A DNA stretch of 36,013 nucleotides from a virus, in the IMG/VR virus record IMGVR_UViG_3300046003_003170, positions 1 to 36,013 of that record; one strand, given 5' to 3'. Below the pieces are notes generated by a model that saw only the letters and a program-made list of their open reading frames with translations, made no database searches and was not told the origin of the DNA. The translations under genes and the position numbers were made by a program. This document shows, in pieces, positions 5,771-13,259 of the stretch. The stretch's first letter is position 1, and each line of letters starts with the position of its first letter.

Positions 5771-8033
5771 TTGACGGCCGACCCTTGCCGCTTTCGGTTT
5801 TGGAAACCATCCGCTCGATCGGGTAATCTGTGCAGACCATCTGCAGCAGGCCGTCCCGTTCATGCTTTTTCTGGTTGCCAAGCTTGGGCACTCTCAGGAT
5901 CAATTCTCGCATCGTCAGCCCGACCGATCCCGAGGCCATGATTGCATCCGCAACTTTCTTGCGCAGGCCGTCCGTCTCGCCTTCGGCCAAATGCAGGTGC
6001 ATCGCGTCCACCGTCTGCTTGGCATAAAAATCAACGTAATCAATCGCCCATTGCGCGGCTGCTTCGGTGATTTCCTTGTCGCCCAGGCTGTGGGCCACGA
6101 TCAAGCTCAGCCGCATGGCAATCTCCCGCGTGCGGTTGAGCATGTCGGCCGCAACGGGCGTGGTCGAGTCCTGCCAGTCGTTGAGCCTTTTCTCGTAGGC
6201 CCTGAATAGATCCTGGGCGGGCTTGCTGAACGGAACAAGGATCGGCTCCGGCGGAAACTCCGGCCCATGCCCTTGCAGATCGCCCGCCTCATCAGCGCAG
6301 GCGGATGCCGCGGCCCTGACCCAATCCACCACGCTCTTGGGCGGCTCAATCATCGCAGGCACGCGGGACATTTCCCGTTTGCGTTTGCTTTCCACAATCA
6401 GGAACCTGTTCAGAAAGCCGCTCGCCACGTCCTTGGACCCGATCGCCTCGTAAAACGTCTCTGGCGTTGTCATGCCCAGAACCGTGACCGAGGGCGATTT
6501 GATTTCAATGTTCAGGGTTTTCTTTTGCCCCTCGGTCATCTGCATCGTGGCGTAGCCGACGTTGCGCAGCGTCTTGTTCTGCCGCCCAAAGGCCTGCATC
6601 AGCATCGTCAGCGCGTCCTTCTTGTGCTGATTGCCGTTCGCCCCTGCCGAGGCCAGCATGGCGCCAAACTCGTCAATCACCGCGATGTGCGTGGGCTTGT
6701 CCCGCAGCGATGACAAAACCCCTGCCGCTGAGGTGTAGCCGTTCGGCCCCACCAGGTTGTGGGCCCCGGCCGCCTCAAGGAAATCCTCAATCACCGTGTT
6801 GGCGTGTTCCTTGCCGGATCCGGTCTTGCCGATGTTGAGGAAATACAGGCCGGTCATATTCCGGTGGCAGGTGGTAAAGCGCCGGCCCATCGCAACCGAT
6901 CCAAGCGCCAGCGCCGTCTGAACGTCGAATTGCGGCTGTCGCTTGATGCAGGTCTTGGCCGAGAAGGTCACGGCGTCCGCCAGAACGCCTGGCACGCTCA
7001 GCAGGTGCTTGGGTATGGCGTCGTCCTCACCATCCTCCGGCTTTTTTCGGATGGCCTCCCAGACGGCCGCTCCGTGGCGTATGGCCTCGCGGTCTTCCTC
7101 GGTCGGGCCCGACGGCAGGGAACTGAGTTGCAGCATCTCCGCCGCCGCCTTAACCGCCGCGGATGCGTTGCCCATGTGCTGATATTGGCAAAACACCTCG
7201 AAGGCATCGAAGCTGTGCGCCGGGTCGAACGGATCGCTGGCGTGGTGGCTGTAGGCCCGCCCGTCATCGAACAGAATCACACCCGGAATGCGGCTGGTGC
7301 TGTTCGGGCTGAGCCACCGCGACCCGTATCGGCGGTAACCAGCCTCTTCCAGGGCCGAGGTTATGGAAACGGCATCGTTGTATGCCCCGATGACGCTTGC
7401 CCCCTCAGTGCCTATTTTACGGCTCTTGGCGGCCGGTGGGCGAAACTCGGGTGTTCTGATCCACGGACAGACGCTCATCATCTGCGGGCGAAACCGGTCC
7501 CACTCCCGCCACATCATCAAAAGCTGCTCGGGTATTTCCGGCGGGCTGTGCCAATCGGCCCCGGCCCAAGTGTAGGGGTTGCCCGTGTCCGGGTGGATTG
7601 AGGGCGGCAGCACGTCCTGAACCGAGCCTGCGCGCAGTTCAAACACCACCTCGGTCTTGCGCGGATCGCCGTCCACCGGCCAACTGATCTTGCGGGTGGT
7701 CAGCATTTCCCCGGCAGGTGCACGAAACAGAACCTTGCCCCGATCCGGGCGCCCAACGATCCGCGGGGCAGACGCAAGGATGGCATCAAGGTCGATGTTC
7801 ATCGCCTCCATGATCATCCGCGTGTTAACCATGTGGTCAATGTCCAGCGCCACCGTGCCGCTCAGGCTGTGCAGCACCCCGATGTTGTGGGTCGGGCACT
7901 CGGCCCAGTGCGATGGGCTGGTGGGCTGCGTTGACCATCCGAATGTGGTGGGGGCCTTGCTGCCGGCCGGAATGGCGACAAGCGCCCAGCCAGCATCCGC
8001 ATAGGCCAATGCCATGGCGTGGGTGTCACTCAT
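5739..8033 (-). CDS. PrimPol (bifunctional primase/polymerase) fused to DUF3987-type ATPase
   Basis: A 764-residue replication protein. Residues 1-170 resemble the phage/plasmid PrimPol domain: GWALVAIPAGSKAPTTFGW, the acidic pair D64 and D66 in ALDIDHM, and VLPPSIHPDTG at 141-151. Residues 220-290 form a connecting domain with a DGRAYSHHASDPFDP segment like those in other phage primase-helicases. The C-terminal half is a DUF3987-like P-loop domain with GKTGSGKE at 402-409 and Walker B HIAVIDEFGAML at 449-460. Glu replaces the usual Ser/Thr after the P-loop Lys. ATG 8033 is favoured over a longer frame and gives an 8-base overlap with the upstream gene. It probably primes and unwinds DNA for a host polymerase. 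Confidence 0.82.
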   Translation of the reverse strand: MSDTHAMALAYADAGWALVAIPAGSKAPTTFGWSTQPTSPSHWAECPTHNIGVLHSLSGTVALDIDHMVNTRMIMEAMNIDLDAILASAPRIVGRPDRGKVLFRAPAGEMLTTRKISWPVDGDPRKTEVVFELRAGSVQDVLPPSIHPDTGNPYTWAGADWHSPPEIPEQLLMMWREWDRFRPQMMSVCPWIRTPEFRPPAAKSRKIGTEGASVIGAYNDAVSITSALEEAGYRRYGSRWLSPNSTSRIPGVILFDDGRAYSHHASDPFDPAHSFDAFEVFCQYQHMGNASAAVKAAAEMLQLSSLPSGPTEEDREAIRHGAAVWEAIRKKPEDGEDDAIPKHLLSVPGVLADAVTFSAKTCIKRQPQFDVQTALALGSVAMGRRFTTCHRNMTGLYFLNIGKTGSGKEHANTVIEDFLEAAGAHNLVGPNGYTSAAGVLSSLRDKPTHIAVIDEFGAMLASAGANGNQHKKDALTMLMQAFGRQNKTLRNVGYATMQMTEGQKKTLNIEIKSPSVTVLGMTTPETFYEAIGSKDVASGFLNRFLIVESKRKREMSRVPAMIEPPKSVVDWVRAAASACADEAGDLQGHGPEFPPEPILVPFSKPAQDLFRAYEKRLNDWQDSTTPVAADMLNRTREIAMRLSLIVAHSLGDKEITEAAAQWAIDYVDFYAKQTVDAMHLHLAEGETDGLRKKVADAIMASGSVGLTMRELILRVPKLGNQKKHERDGLLQMVCTDYPIERMVSKTESGKGRPSIIHRMIQPEA

Positions 8034-8217
8034 GGCGTCCGACCTCCGCAAGCACATCCGCGAACGCGCTCTCCAAGAACTTCCAGCTTCCGAAGGTCAC
8101 GGGCAGCTTGCCATCGATGGCAAGCGAGCACTGCCACTTCTGCTTGGGCGGAAGCCACTCCAGCTTGACGACGGCCTTCTTGTCGGGAGCGGGCGGTGCG
8201 TGTAAAAGCTTCTTCAT
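8026..8217 (-). CDS. Hypothetical protein, first gene of the leftward arm
   Basis: A 63-residue basic protein (MKKLLHAPPAPDKKAVVKLEWL...) with a Trp-containing beta-like middle and an acidic C-terminal helix. No family is recognised. ATG 8217 is preferred because AGGA lies eight bases before it. A longer frame from ATG 8289 has no ribosome site. As the first leftward gene after the divergent control region, it is probably expressed early. It overlaps the PrimPol gene by eight bases. Confidence 0.6.
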   Translation of the reverse strand: MKKLLHAPPAPDKKAVVKLEWLPPKQKWQCSLAIDGKLPVTFGSWKFLESAFADVLAEVGRHE

Positions 8218-8418
8218 CGAAGCGATCCTCTCCAAGGTTGGGTTTCGATCACGGGCCAGGCTGTTTGCGCAGCGCTGGCCCAAATTCATCCATAGGTCAA
8301 AGTTCGTGGCCGGGCAAGCGACAAAGGGTTTGAACTTAGTCTGGGCCTGAAATCTCAGCCGCCGGATTTTGCAGGTTTAGTAAAATTTAATGGTCGACGA
8401 TCAAACAAGGTCGGTCGC

Positions 8419-8474
8419 AAAACCCCAGTGAAACAAGGGGTCTGAGGCCCTTCTATATAATAAGGGGTTTTTTT
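8419..8474. promoter_or_regulatory. Nested hairpin with T-tract in the divergent region
   Basis: AAAACCCC (8419-8426) pairs with GGGGTTTT (8464-8471), enclosing an inner stem AAGGG...CCCTT (8435-8452). On the plus strand the outer stem is followed by more T residues, like an intrinsic terminator, although no rightward gene lies just before it. Leftward RNA starting near 8447 could form ACCCC-GGGGT (about 8422-8441) followed by TTT, a possible leader attenuator. The structure overlaps the candidate leftward -10 box. Confidence 0.4.
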
Positions 8475-8481
8475 CTTTCAA
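8454..8481 (-). promoter_or_regulatory. Candidate leftward promoter (TTGAAA-N16-TATATA)
   Basis: On the minus strand TTGAAA (8481-8476) is followed after 16 bases by TATATA (8459-8454), a fair sigma-70 type match in the AT-rich part of the divergent region. It points toward the replication arm about 230 bases ahead. Inferred from the motif alone. Confidence 0.45.
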
Positions 8482-8559
8482 ACTATAAGAGGGTAGGCAG
8501 CTACTTCATACTGTCAGGGTCCCTAGAGGGTTCCCGGTTTTTATGATTAATCACCGCCC

Positions 8560-8589
8560 TTGACGCTCCCCACCAAGCGCAGGCATGAT
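8560..8589 (+). promoter_or_regulatory. Candidate rightward promoter (TTGACG-N18-CATGAT)
   Basis: TTGACG (8560-8565) and CATGAT (8584-8589) are separated by 18 bases. TTGAC-type -35 boxes with loose -10 boxes are usual in alphaproteobacteria. It would drive the rightward arm starting at 8671, with a GC hairpin (8621-8643) in the leader. Confidence 0.45.
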
Positions 8590-8620
8590 CCCGGCATGCG
8601 ACCTCCCTCGCGGCACCTCA

Positions 8621-8650
8621 GCCCAGGCCCACAGTGCCTGGGCGCCTTTT
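8621..8650 (+). terminator. Terminator-like hairpin in the leader of the rightward arm
   Basis: GCCCAGGC (8621-8628) and GCCTGGGC (8636-8643) form a perfect 8-bp stem with a seven-base loop, followed by GCCTTTT. It lies between the candidate rightward promoter and the first rightward gene, so it could act as an attenuator that needs antitermination. The T-run is short, so termination strength is uncertain. Confidence 0.5.
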
Positions 8651-8670
8651 CCCCCGAACGAAAGCCACCC

Positions 8671-8964
8671 ATGAATCGGTCCGAGATCCTCGATACTGCG
8701 AAGGCCTGCGTTACCGTCGACAGGGCGGCCGTACACGGCAATGCCGAGAATACCTTTGGCGAGATAGCGCAGGCATGGACTTGGTGGCTGGGCGGCCGCC
8801 TCAGCGCGCCTGTGACGGCATACGACGTTGGAATGATGATGGCGCTGTTCAAGGTTGCCCGAGCGAAGGGCAACCCAAGCCACATGGACTCAGTTGTGGA
8901 CGGAGCGGGCTACCTCGCCTTGGCCGGCGAAATGGCTTCCTCGGGCAACCCCTCGACTGGCTGA
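8671..8964 (+). CDS. DUF6378-family phage protein
   Basis: A 97-residue protein. The N-terminal part (MNRSEILDTAKACVTVDR, then HGNAENTFGEIAQAWTWWLG) matches the DUF6378 family, found widely in phages with no known biochemical function. The middle has the usual AYDVGMMMALFKVARAKGNP segment and ends in YLALAGEMA. It is the first gene of the rightward arm. The ATG at 8671 is chosen because the family starts there and the upstream hairpin and promoter would otherwise lie inside the gene. The ribosome site is weak. Confidence 0.8.
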   Translation: MNRSEILDTAKACVTVDRAAVHGNAENTFGEIAQAWTWWLGGRLSAPVTAYDVGMMMALFKVARAKGNPSHMDSVVDGAGYLALAGEMASSGNPSTG

Positions 8965-9024
8965 TCGTTTTGGAGTAGGGTTCAAACTCAATCCACCGGC
9001 CGATGGTCGAGATGAGAGGCTACC

Positions 9025-10221
9025 GTGAGTTTGCAGTTTGAAACTTGGAAGATCGATCGTTGCATCGATTACGCACGAAACCCACGCAAAAACGATCACG
9101 CCGTTGACAGGGTAGCCGCAGCAATCCGCGAGTTTGGATTCCGGGTCCCGATCGTTGCCAAATCCGACGGAACCGTTGTGGACGGCCACCTGCGCCTCAA
9201 AGCCGCGAAGAAGCTGGGCCTGACCGAGGTTCCGGTCATCTTGGCCGACGACATGAGCGAGGCCCAGATCAAGGCGTTCCGCCTCAGCGTCAACAAGGTT
9301 GCCGAACTCGCCGAATGGGACATCGATTTTCTAAAGCTTGAACTTCAGGATCTGGACAGCCAAGGCTTTGACCTCACCCTGACCGGATTTGACACCGACG
9401 AACTTGCCAACCTTTTTGCCGATCCAGCCGAGGGCCTGACCGACGACGACGCCGTGCCGGAGGTTCCTGCCGTCCCAGTGACGGTCGAGGGCGACGTGTG
9501 GCTGCTTGGCCGGCACCGGCTGATGTGCGGGGACAGCACCAGCATCGATGCGGTGGAGCGGCTCATGGCGGGAGCGGCGATAGACCTTGTCCACACTGAC
9601 CCGCCTTACGGAATAAATGAGAAGGGGATGCGCGCCGACCGTGGCGGCCTCACCACGAACTCAAAGCTGCCTGACTTCAACGATGCAAACACTGATGCAG
9701 CCAGAGACGCATTTAACCTTTGCGAAGGTATGGGGATAAAGCGGCAGGTTTGGTGGGGCGCAAATTACTATGCGCACGCACTGCCAGAGACGGCAAATTG
9801 GTTCGTGTGGGACAAGCGCGTAGACGATAAATACAAAGACACCCAATCCGACTGTGAACTGGCTTGGGTAAAGTCAAAGTGGTCAAGCGTTCGAATCTTT
9901 CGTCATGTCTGGAAGGGCATGATAAAGGACTCCGAAAAAGGGCAAAAGCGGGTTCATGCAACTCAAAAGCCCGTTGCGTTAGCTGAATGGGTTTTCGATT
10001 ACTACAAGGACGTCAAAACAGTCCTCGATTTGTTTGGCGGCAGCGGCAGCACGCTGATTGCGGCTGAGCGGGCTCAAAAGCAATCGTTCCTCATGGAGAT
10101 GATGCCAGAATACTGCGACGTCATCATCACCCGCTGGCAGGACTTCACCGGGCAGCAGGCAACGCTTGAATCCACGGGCCAGGCGTTCGGTGAACTGTCC
10201 GAAGAACGGAAGGCTGCGTGA
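9025..10221 (+). CDS. ParB-like nuclease domain fused to DNA methyltransferase
   Basis: A 398-residue two-domain protein. Residues about 10-100 form a ParB/Srx-like domain with the DGHLRLKAAKKLG motif at 53-65. Residues about 155-375 form an amino-methyltransferase with DPPYG at 192-196 (motif IV) before LDLFGGSGST at 334-343 (motif I). This is the beta-class order used by N6-adenine or N4-cytosine enzymes. KPVALAEWVF just before motif I fits motif X. Such fusions are frequent next to phage terminase genes and may protect phage DNA from host restriction. No partner endonuclease is visible. The start is GTG with AGAGG seven bases upstream. The stop overlaps the small-terminase start (TGATG). 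Confidence 0.9.
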   Translation: MSLQFETWKIDRCIDYARNPRKNDHAVDRVAAAIREFGFRVPIVAKSDGTVVDGHLRLKAAKKLGLTEVPVILADDMSEAQIKAFRLSVNKVAELAEWDIDFLKLELQDLDSQGFDLTLTGFDTDELANLFADPAEGLTDDDAVPEVPAVPVTVEGDVWLLGRHRLMCGDSTSIDAVERLMAGAAIDLVHTDPPYGINEKGMRADRGGLTTNSKLPDFNDANTDAARDAFNLCEGMGIKRQVWWGANYYAHALPETANWFVWDKRVDDKYKDTQSDCELAWVKSKWSSVRIFRHVWKGMIKDSEKGQKRVHATQKPVALAEWVFDYYKDVKTVLDLFGGSGSTLIAAERAQKQSFLMEMMPEYCDVIITRWQDFTGQQATLESTGQAFGELSEERKAA

Positions 10222-10592
10222 TGGCTGGCCGTCCCGCAATCACGCTGACAGACGAGCAGCGCGCAGAGATGGAAACCCTTGCCTCCGTCCTGAACCAAGA
10301 CCAGATCGCCGATTACTTTGGTATAACCCGCCCAACCCTCGCTGCGTTGATGGAGCGCGATGAAGATATTTCTTTGCGCTATAAAAGAGGCAAGGCAAAA
10401 GCCATTGGTAAAATCGCGCAGTCCTTAGTGCAAAAGGCGCGGGCGGGCGACACCACGGCCATGATCTTCTACCTGAAGACCCAAGCCGGATGGCGCGAAA
10501 AGCAGGAAGTTGATGTTACCTCCTCCGACGGCAGCATGACGCCGCAGGTGGTCGAGCGGATCATCATCCAAGCCAAAGCCGCGGATGGCTAA
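10221..10592 (+). CDS. Putative terminase small subunit
   Basis: A 123-residue protein with an N-terminal HTH (TDEQRAEMETLASVLNQDQIADYFGITRPTLAALMERD) and a middle FYLKTQAGWREKQEV segment common in phage small terminases. Small terminase subunits bind the packaging site and recruit the large subunit. It lies directly upstream of terL and overlaps it by eight bases, the classic arrangement. ATG 10221 is chosen over GTG 10218 because of the TGATG junction with the methyltransferase stop. Confidence 0.82.
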   Translation: MAGRPAITLTDEQRAEMETLASVLNQDQIADYFGITRPTLAALMERDEDISLRYKRGKAKAIGKIAQSLVQKARAGDTTAMIFYLKTQAGWREKQEVDVTSSDGSMTPQVVERIIIQAKAADG

Positions 10593-11886
10593 GAACAGGC
10601 TCAGGATCCCGACGGCGGCGTGCTTTATGCCGCTGCTGGAGCCAGCCCGATACAAGGGCGCGTGGGGCGGCCGTGGAAGTGGCAAGTCCCGTTTCTTCGC
10701 CGGCCTGCTGGTCGAGGAACACTTGCGCTTCCCTGGCCACCGCAGCGTCTGCATCCGCGAAGTGCAGAAGTCCCTGAAGCAGTCGGCCAAGAAGCTGATC
10801 GAGGACACGATCCAGACCTACAACCTCGGCGAGGCGCAGGGCTTCAAGGTGTTTCGTGAAGTCATCGAGACGCCGGGCGACGGGCTGATCATCTTCCAGG
10901 GGATGCAGGATCACACGGCCGACAGCGTGAAGTCCTTGGAGGGCTTTGACCGGGCTTGGGTCGAGGAAGCCCAATCGCTGTCCGACCGTTCGCTGTCGCT
11001 CCTGCGGCCCACGATCCGCGCCGAGAAGTCGGAACTTTGGTTTAGCTGGAACCCGTCCCGACCGACCGACCCGATCGACCAGCTTCTGCGCGGGCCCATC
11101 CTGCCGTCTGGAGCCGCTGTCGTTCGGTCCAACTGGTCAGACAACCCGTGGTTCCCCGACGTGCTGGAGGGCGAGCGCAAGGACTGCCTGGGCAACCAGC
11201 CGGAGCGGTACGGCCACATCTGGGAGGGCGAGTACGCAACCGTTCTGGAGGGCGCCTACTATGCCAAGCACCTGACCGAGGCACAGCTTGAGCGGCGCAT
11301 CGGATTCGTGGCGCGAGATCCGTTGATGAAGGTCTACGCATTCTGGGACATCGGCGGCACGTCATCCAAGTCTGACGCGACTGCGATATGGGTGGTGCAG
11401 TTCGTCGGCTCCGAGGTGCGCGTGCTGAACTACTACGAGGCCGTGGGGCAGCCCTTCGAGGCCCATGTCAACTGGCTGCGGTCCGAGGGCTACGAGGAAG
11501 CTGTCAGCGTCCTGCCGCACGACGGGCGCAAGCACGATCAGGTCTACGCCGTGACGCCGATGTCATACCTGCAGGAAGTGGGCTTCGTGGTTGAACTGGT
11601 GCGGAACCAGGGCGCGGGTGCGGCTCTGCAGCGGATCGATGCAACCCGCAGGCTGTTCCCCTCGATCAGGTTCAACGAGGTCACGACCAAGGGCGGACGC
11701 GATGCGCTGGGCTGGTATCACGAAAAGCGCGACGAGGCCCGCGGCATTGGGCTTGGCCCTGATCATAATTGGGCAAGTCACGCAAGTGACGCCTTCGGCA
11801 TGATGGCTGTCTACAAGGCGACCACGATGGCGTCGCAAGACACTTGGGACAAGCCCCTGCGCAGAAACTTGAAGGGCGTGCTATAA
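10585..11886 (+). CDS. terL: Terminase large subunit (packaging ATPase-nuclease)
   Basis: A 433-residue large terminase of the PBSX/Terminase_3 type. The ATPase domain has Walker A GGRGSGKS at 28-35 and Walker B with catalytic acidic residues in RAWVEEAQ at about 122-129, followed by SWNP (about 154). The RNase-H-like nuclease domain shows FWDIGGTSSKSDATA from 253 with Asp255, a PHDGRKHD segment near 312 and a late SDAF acidic motif near 400. It cuts concatemers and pumps DNA into the prohead through the portal. The length is typical. The portal gene is unusually far away (24777), beyond the lysis and ejection genes. Confidence 0.95.
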   Translation: MAKNRLRIPTAACFMPLLEPARYKGAWGGRGSGKSRFFAGLLVEEHLRFPGHRSVCIREVQKSLKQSAKKLIEDTIQTYNLGEAQGFKVFREVIETPGDGLIIFQGMQDHTADSVKSLEGFDRAWVEEAQSLSDRSLSLLRPTIRAEKSELWFSWNPSRPTDPIDQLLRGPILPSGAAVVRSNWSDNPWFPDVLEGERKDCLGNQPERYGHIWEGEYATVLEGAYYAKHLTEAQLERRIGFVARDPLMKVYAFWDIGGTSSKSDATAIWVVQFVGSEVRVLNYYEAVGQPFEAHVNWLRSEGYEEAVSVLPHDGRKHDQVYAVTPMSYLQEVGFVVELVRNQGAGAALQRIDATRRLFPSIRFNEVTTKGGRDALGWYHEKRDEARGIGLGPDHNWASHASDAFGMMAVYKATTMASQDTWDKPLRRNLKGVL

Positions 11887-11887
11887 T
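11879..11887 (+). promoter_or_regulatory. Candidate extended -10 promoter inside the terL stop
   Basis: TG-C-TATAAT at 11879-11887 is an exact extended -10 element lying across the last codons of terL (its TAA is part of TATAAT). No good -35 is present 17-18 bases upstream, which extended -10 promoters do not require. It would start RNA about 35 bases before the next gene and could boost the structural genes. Confidence 0.45.
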
Positions 11888-11921
11888 TGTGCTAGGGTAG
11901 CGGCAACGAAGGGGCGAGTGC

Positions 11922-13259
11922 ATGGCCAACGGGCTTCTTGATCTATTGATGCAGGCCCGCGAGTCTGGACGCGGTGCGCGGGCGGATCTCGAGAACTCGA
12001 TCAATTACTACATCCCGCCCGAGTTGCGCGGCCTGCTGGGTTTTGCCGCCGAGGCCAACCCGGTTGTGAGCATGGAGCGCGCGGGGCAGGATGCCCAGCG
12101 GCTTGTGCAGCCTGGGCTGTCGGGCTGGGAGCGCATGGCCGCTGCGGGCGACATGGCGTCGAACATGGCGGGCGTTCTGGCGCCTATGGCTGCGGGGCGT
12201 GCTGTGGGGATGCCCGTGGTGCAGGCGGCTCAGGAAGGGCTGCTTGGGCTGTCAATGACGCCCGAGGCTGCAGCGGTGCGGCAGTTTGGTGCAGAGGAAG
12301 CTGGAAGCGTTCCGTTGTTCGGTGGCGGGAAGTCTGACCCCACAGCGACGGGGTGGACGTTCCGAGACATGCGGAAGCCCGTATTGACGGGTGCGGATGA
12401 AAAGCGCGTTCAGTCGATGTTTGATCGCGTACAATGGCAAGAGACGGAACTGCCCATCGGTCGCATGATTGCTACGCAACCCACAGTCAATCCTGACTTC
12501 GCCGAAACGCTTTCAAGCCAAGACTTACTGCCGACAGTTGTGCAGAAAGGCAACGAACTGTTTGTCCGCGACGGGCATCATCGGCTTGTGAGGGCTGCTG
12601 AAGCCGGAAACACCAAGGCGAAGGTGGCGTTGCTTAACCTTGACCCGCCGACTGACGCGCCCTTGCTGGACTACCGCGCGCCCGCTCCGTGGAGTGCGGA
12701 AGATGATGCGCTGCTTGCGGAACTGTATGACACGCCTCCAGTCGCCCCCATGAAGGGCGTCGGCGGCAGCATGGAGGAAGCGCTGCAAGTTAAATATCCC
12801 GGCGTGAAGTTGAGCATTTCTGGCGATGCCGAACGCGGGTTTACGCTGAACCGGATTGAAATCCCAAAGTCGGAACGCAGCTCGGGCATCGGCACCAAGG
12901 TTATGCGCGACCTCACCGCAATGGCGGATGCGTCGGGCGCAACTGTTCGTCTGTCGCCCAGCGGTGATTTTGGCGGATCCCCGGCCCGATTGCGGGACTT
13001 CTATAAGAGGTTTGGCTTCGTGGACAACGCCGGCAAAAACAAAGATTTCGGCACACGCGAAACGATGCTTCGTGCTCCAGCTATCAAACCAATCGCCCCC
13101 CATGAAGGGCCTCCTTTCGGGACCGCAATAATGCCCCTCAAAAAAAGTTCGTCAAAGAAGACGATTTCGGCTAACATTCGCGCCGAAATCAAGTCCGGAA
13201 AGCCCCAGAAACAAGCCATCGCGATCGCCCTCAGCAAAGCAGGAAAGGCCAAGAAATGA
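11922..13259 (+). CDS. Multidomain virion-region protein with ParB-like and GNAT-like domains (possible frameshifted fusion)
   Basis: As read, a 445-residue protein. Residues 1-110 are Ala/Gly/Met-rich, like an internal virion protein (IPPELRGLLGFAAEANPV). Residues about 160-240 resemble a ParB/Srx fold with VRDGHHRLVRAAEAG at 215-229. Residues about 305-375 look like a GNAT acetyltransferase: RIEIPKSERSSGIGTKVM with the RxxGxG acetyl-CoA loop, then LRDFYKRFGFV. The GNAT part lies between repeats TCG-C5-ATGAAGGGC (12742) and TCG-C6-ATGAAGGGC (13093). With five C in the second copy, the frame would end MKGLLSGPQ at a TAA (13129-13131) overlapping the next ATG as TAATG. The last 42 residues are therefore probably a separate gene joined by one extra C. 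GCGAG lies close before the start ATG. Confidence 0.7.
   Translation: MANGLLDLLMQARESGRGARADLENSINYYIPPELRGLLGFAAEANPVVSMERAGQDAQRLVQPGLSGWERMAAAGDMASNMAGVLAPMAAGRAVGMPVVQAAQEGLLGLSMTPEAAAVRQFGAEEAGSVPLFGGGKSDPTATGWTFRDMRKPVLTGADEKRVQSMFDRVQWQETELPIGRMIATQPTVNPDFAETLSSQDLLPTVVQKGNELFVRDGHHRLVRAAEAGNTKAKVALLNLDPPTDAPLLDYRAPAPWSAEDDALLAELYDTPPVAPMKGVGGSMEEALQVKYPGVKLSISGDAERGFTLNRIEIPKSERSSGIGTKVMRDLTAMADASGATVRLSPSGDFGGSPARLRDFYKRFGFVDNAGKNKDFGTRETMLRAPAIKPIAPHEGPPFGTAIMPLKKSSSKKTISANIRAEIKSGKPQKQAIAIALSKAGKAKK
12742..12758 (+). repeat. Short direct repeat, copy 1, before the GNAT-like domain
   Basis: TCG-CCCCC-ATGAAGGGC. It matches 13093-13110 except for one C in the C-run. In this copy the frame gives Ala-Pro-Met-Lys-Gly. 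The two copies bracket the GNAT-like domain. Confidence 0.7.
13093..13110 (+). repeat. Short direct repeat, copy 2, after the GNAT-like domain (one extra C)
   Basis: TCG-CCCCCC-ATGAAGGGC. The sixth C shifts the frame so the codons read Ala-Pro-His-Glu-Gly. Without it the frame would read Ala-Pro-Met-Lys-Gly, as in copy 1, and stop at 13129-13131. Confidence 0.7.
13131..13259 (+). CDS. Small basic protein of the DUF6496 type (probably a separate gene)
   Basis: A 42-residue Lys/Ser/Ala-rich peptide beginning MPLKKSSSKKTISANI and continuing GKPQKQAIAIALSKAG. This is the pattern of short stand-alone phage proteins of the DUF6496 type. In the present sequence it is the in-frame C-terminus of the preceding ORF. 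A TAA in the neighbouring frame overlaps its ATG as TAATG, the normal gene junction in this genome. There is no separate ribosome site, so it would depend on coupling. Its stop overlaps the next start (ATGA). Confidence 0.55.
   Translation: MPLKKSSSKKTISANIRAEIKSGKPQKQAIAIALSKAGKAKK

Larger units (their letters stand above)
8218..8670. promoter_or_regulatory. Divergent control region between the two transcription arms
   Basis: About 450 bases without a convincing gene separate the leftward and rightward arms. The centre (about 8380-8550) is clearly more AT-rich than the rest of the window, with runs such as AAAATTTAA and a seven-T tract. It holds candidate promoters on each strand, two hairpins and short palindromes such as CCCTAGAGGG (8521-8530). 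It is the natural place for the early promoters and possibly the replication origin. The origin assignment rests only on position and AT content. Confidence 0.65.

Noticed and set aside
8290-8670. Extra small genes in the divergent region
   Set aside because: Short frames on both strands lack ribosome sites and cross promoter-like and hairpin sequences. None resembles a protein.
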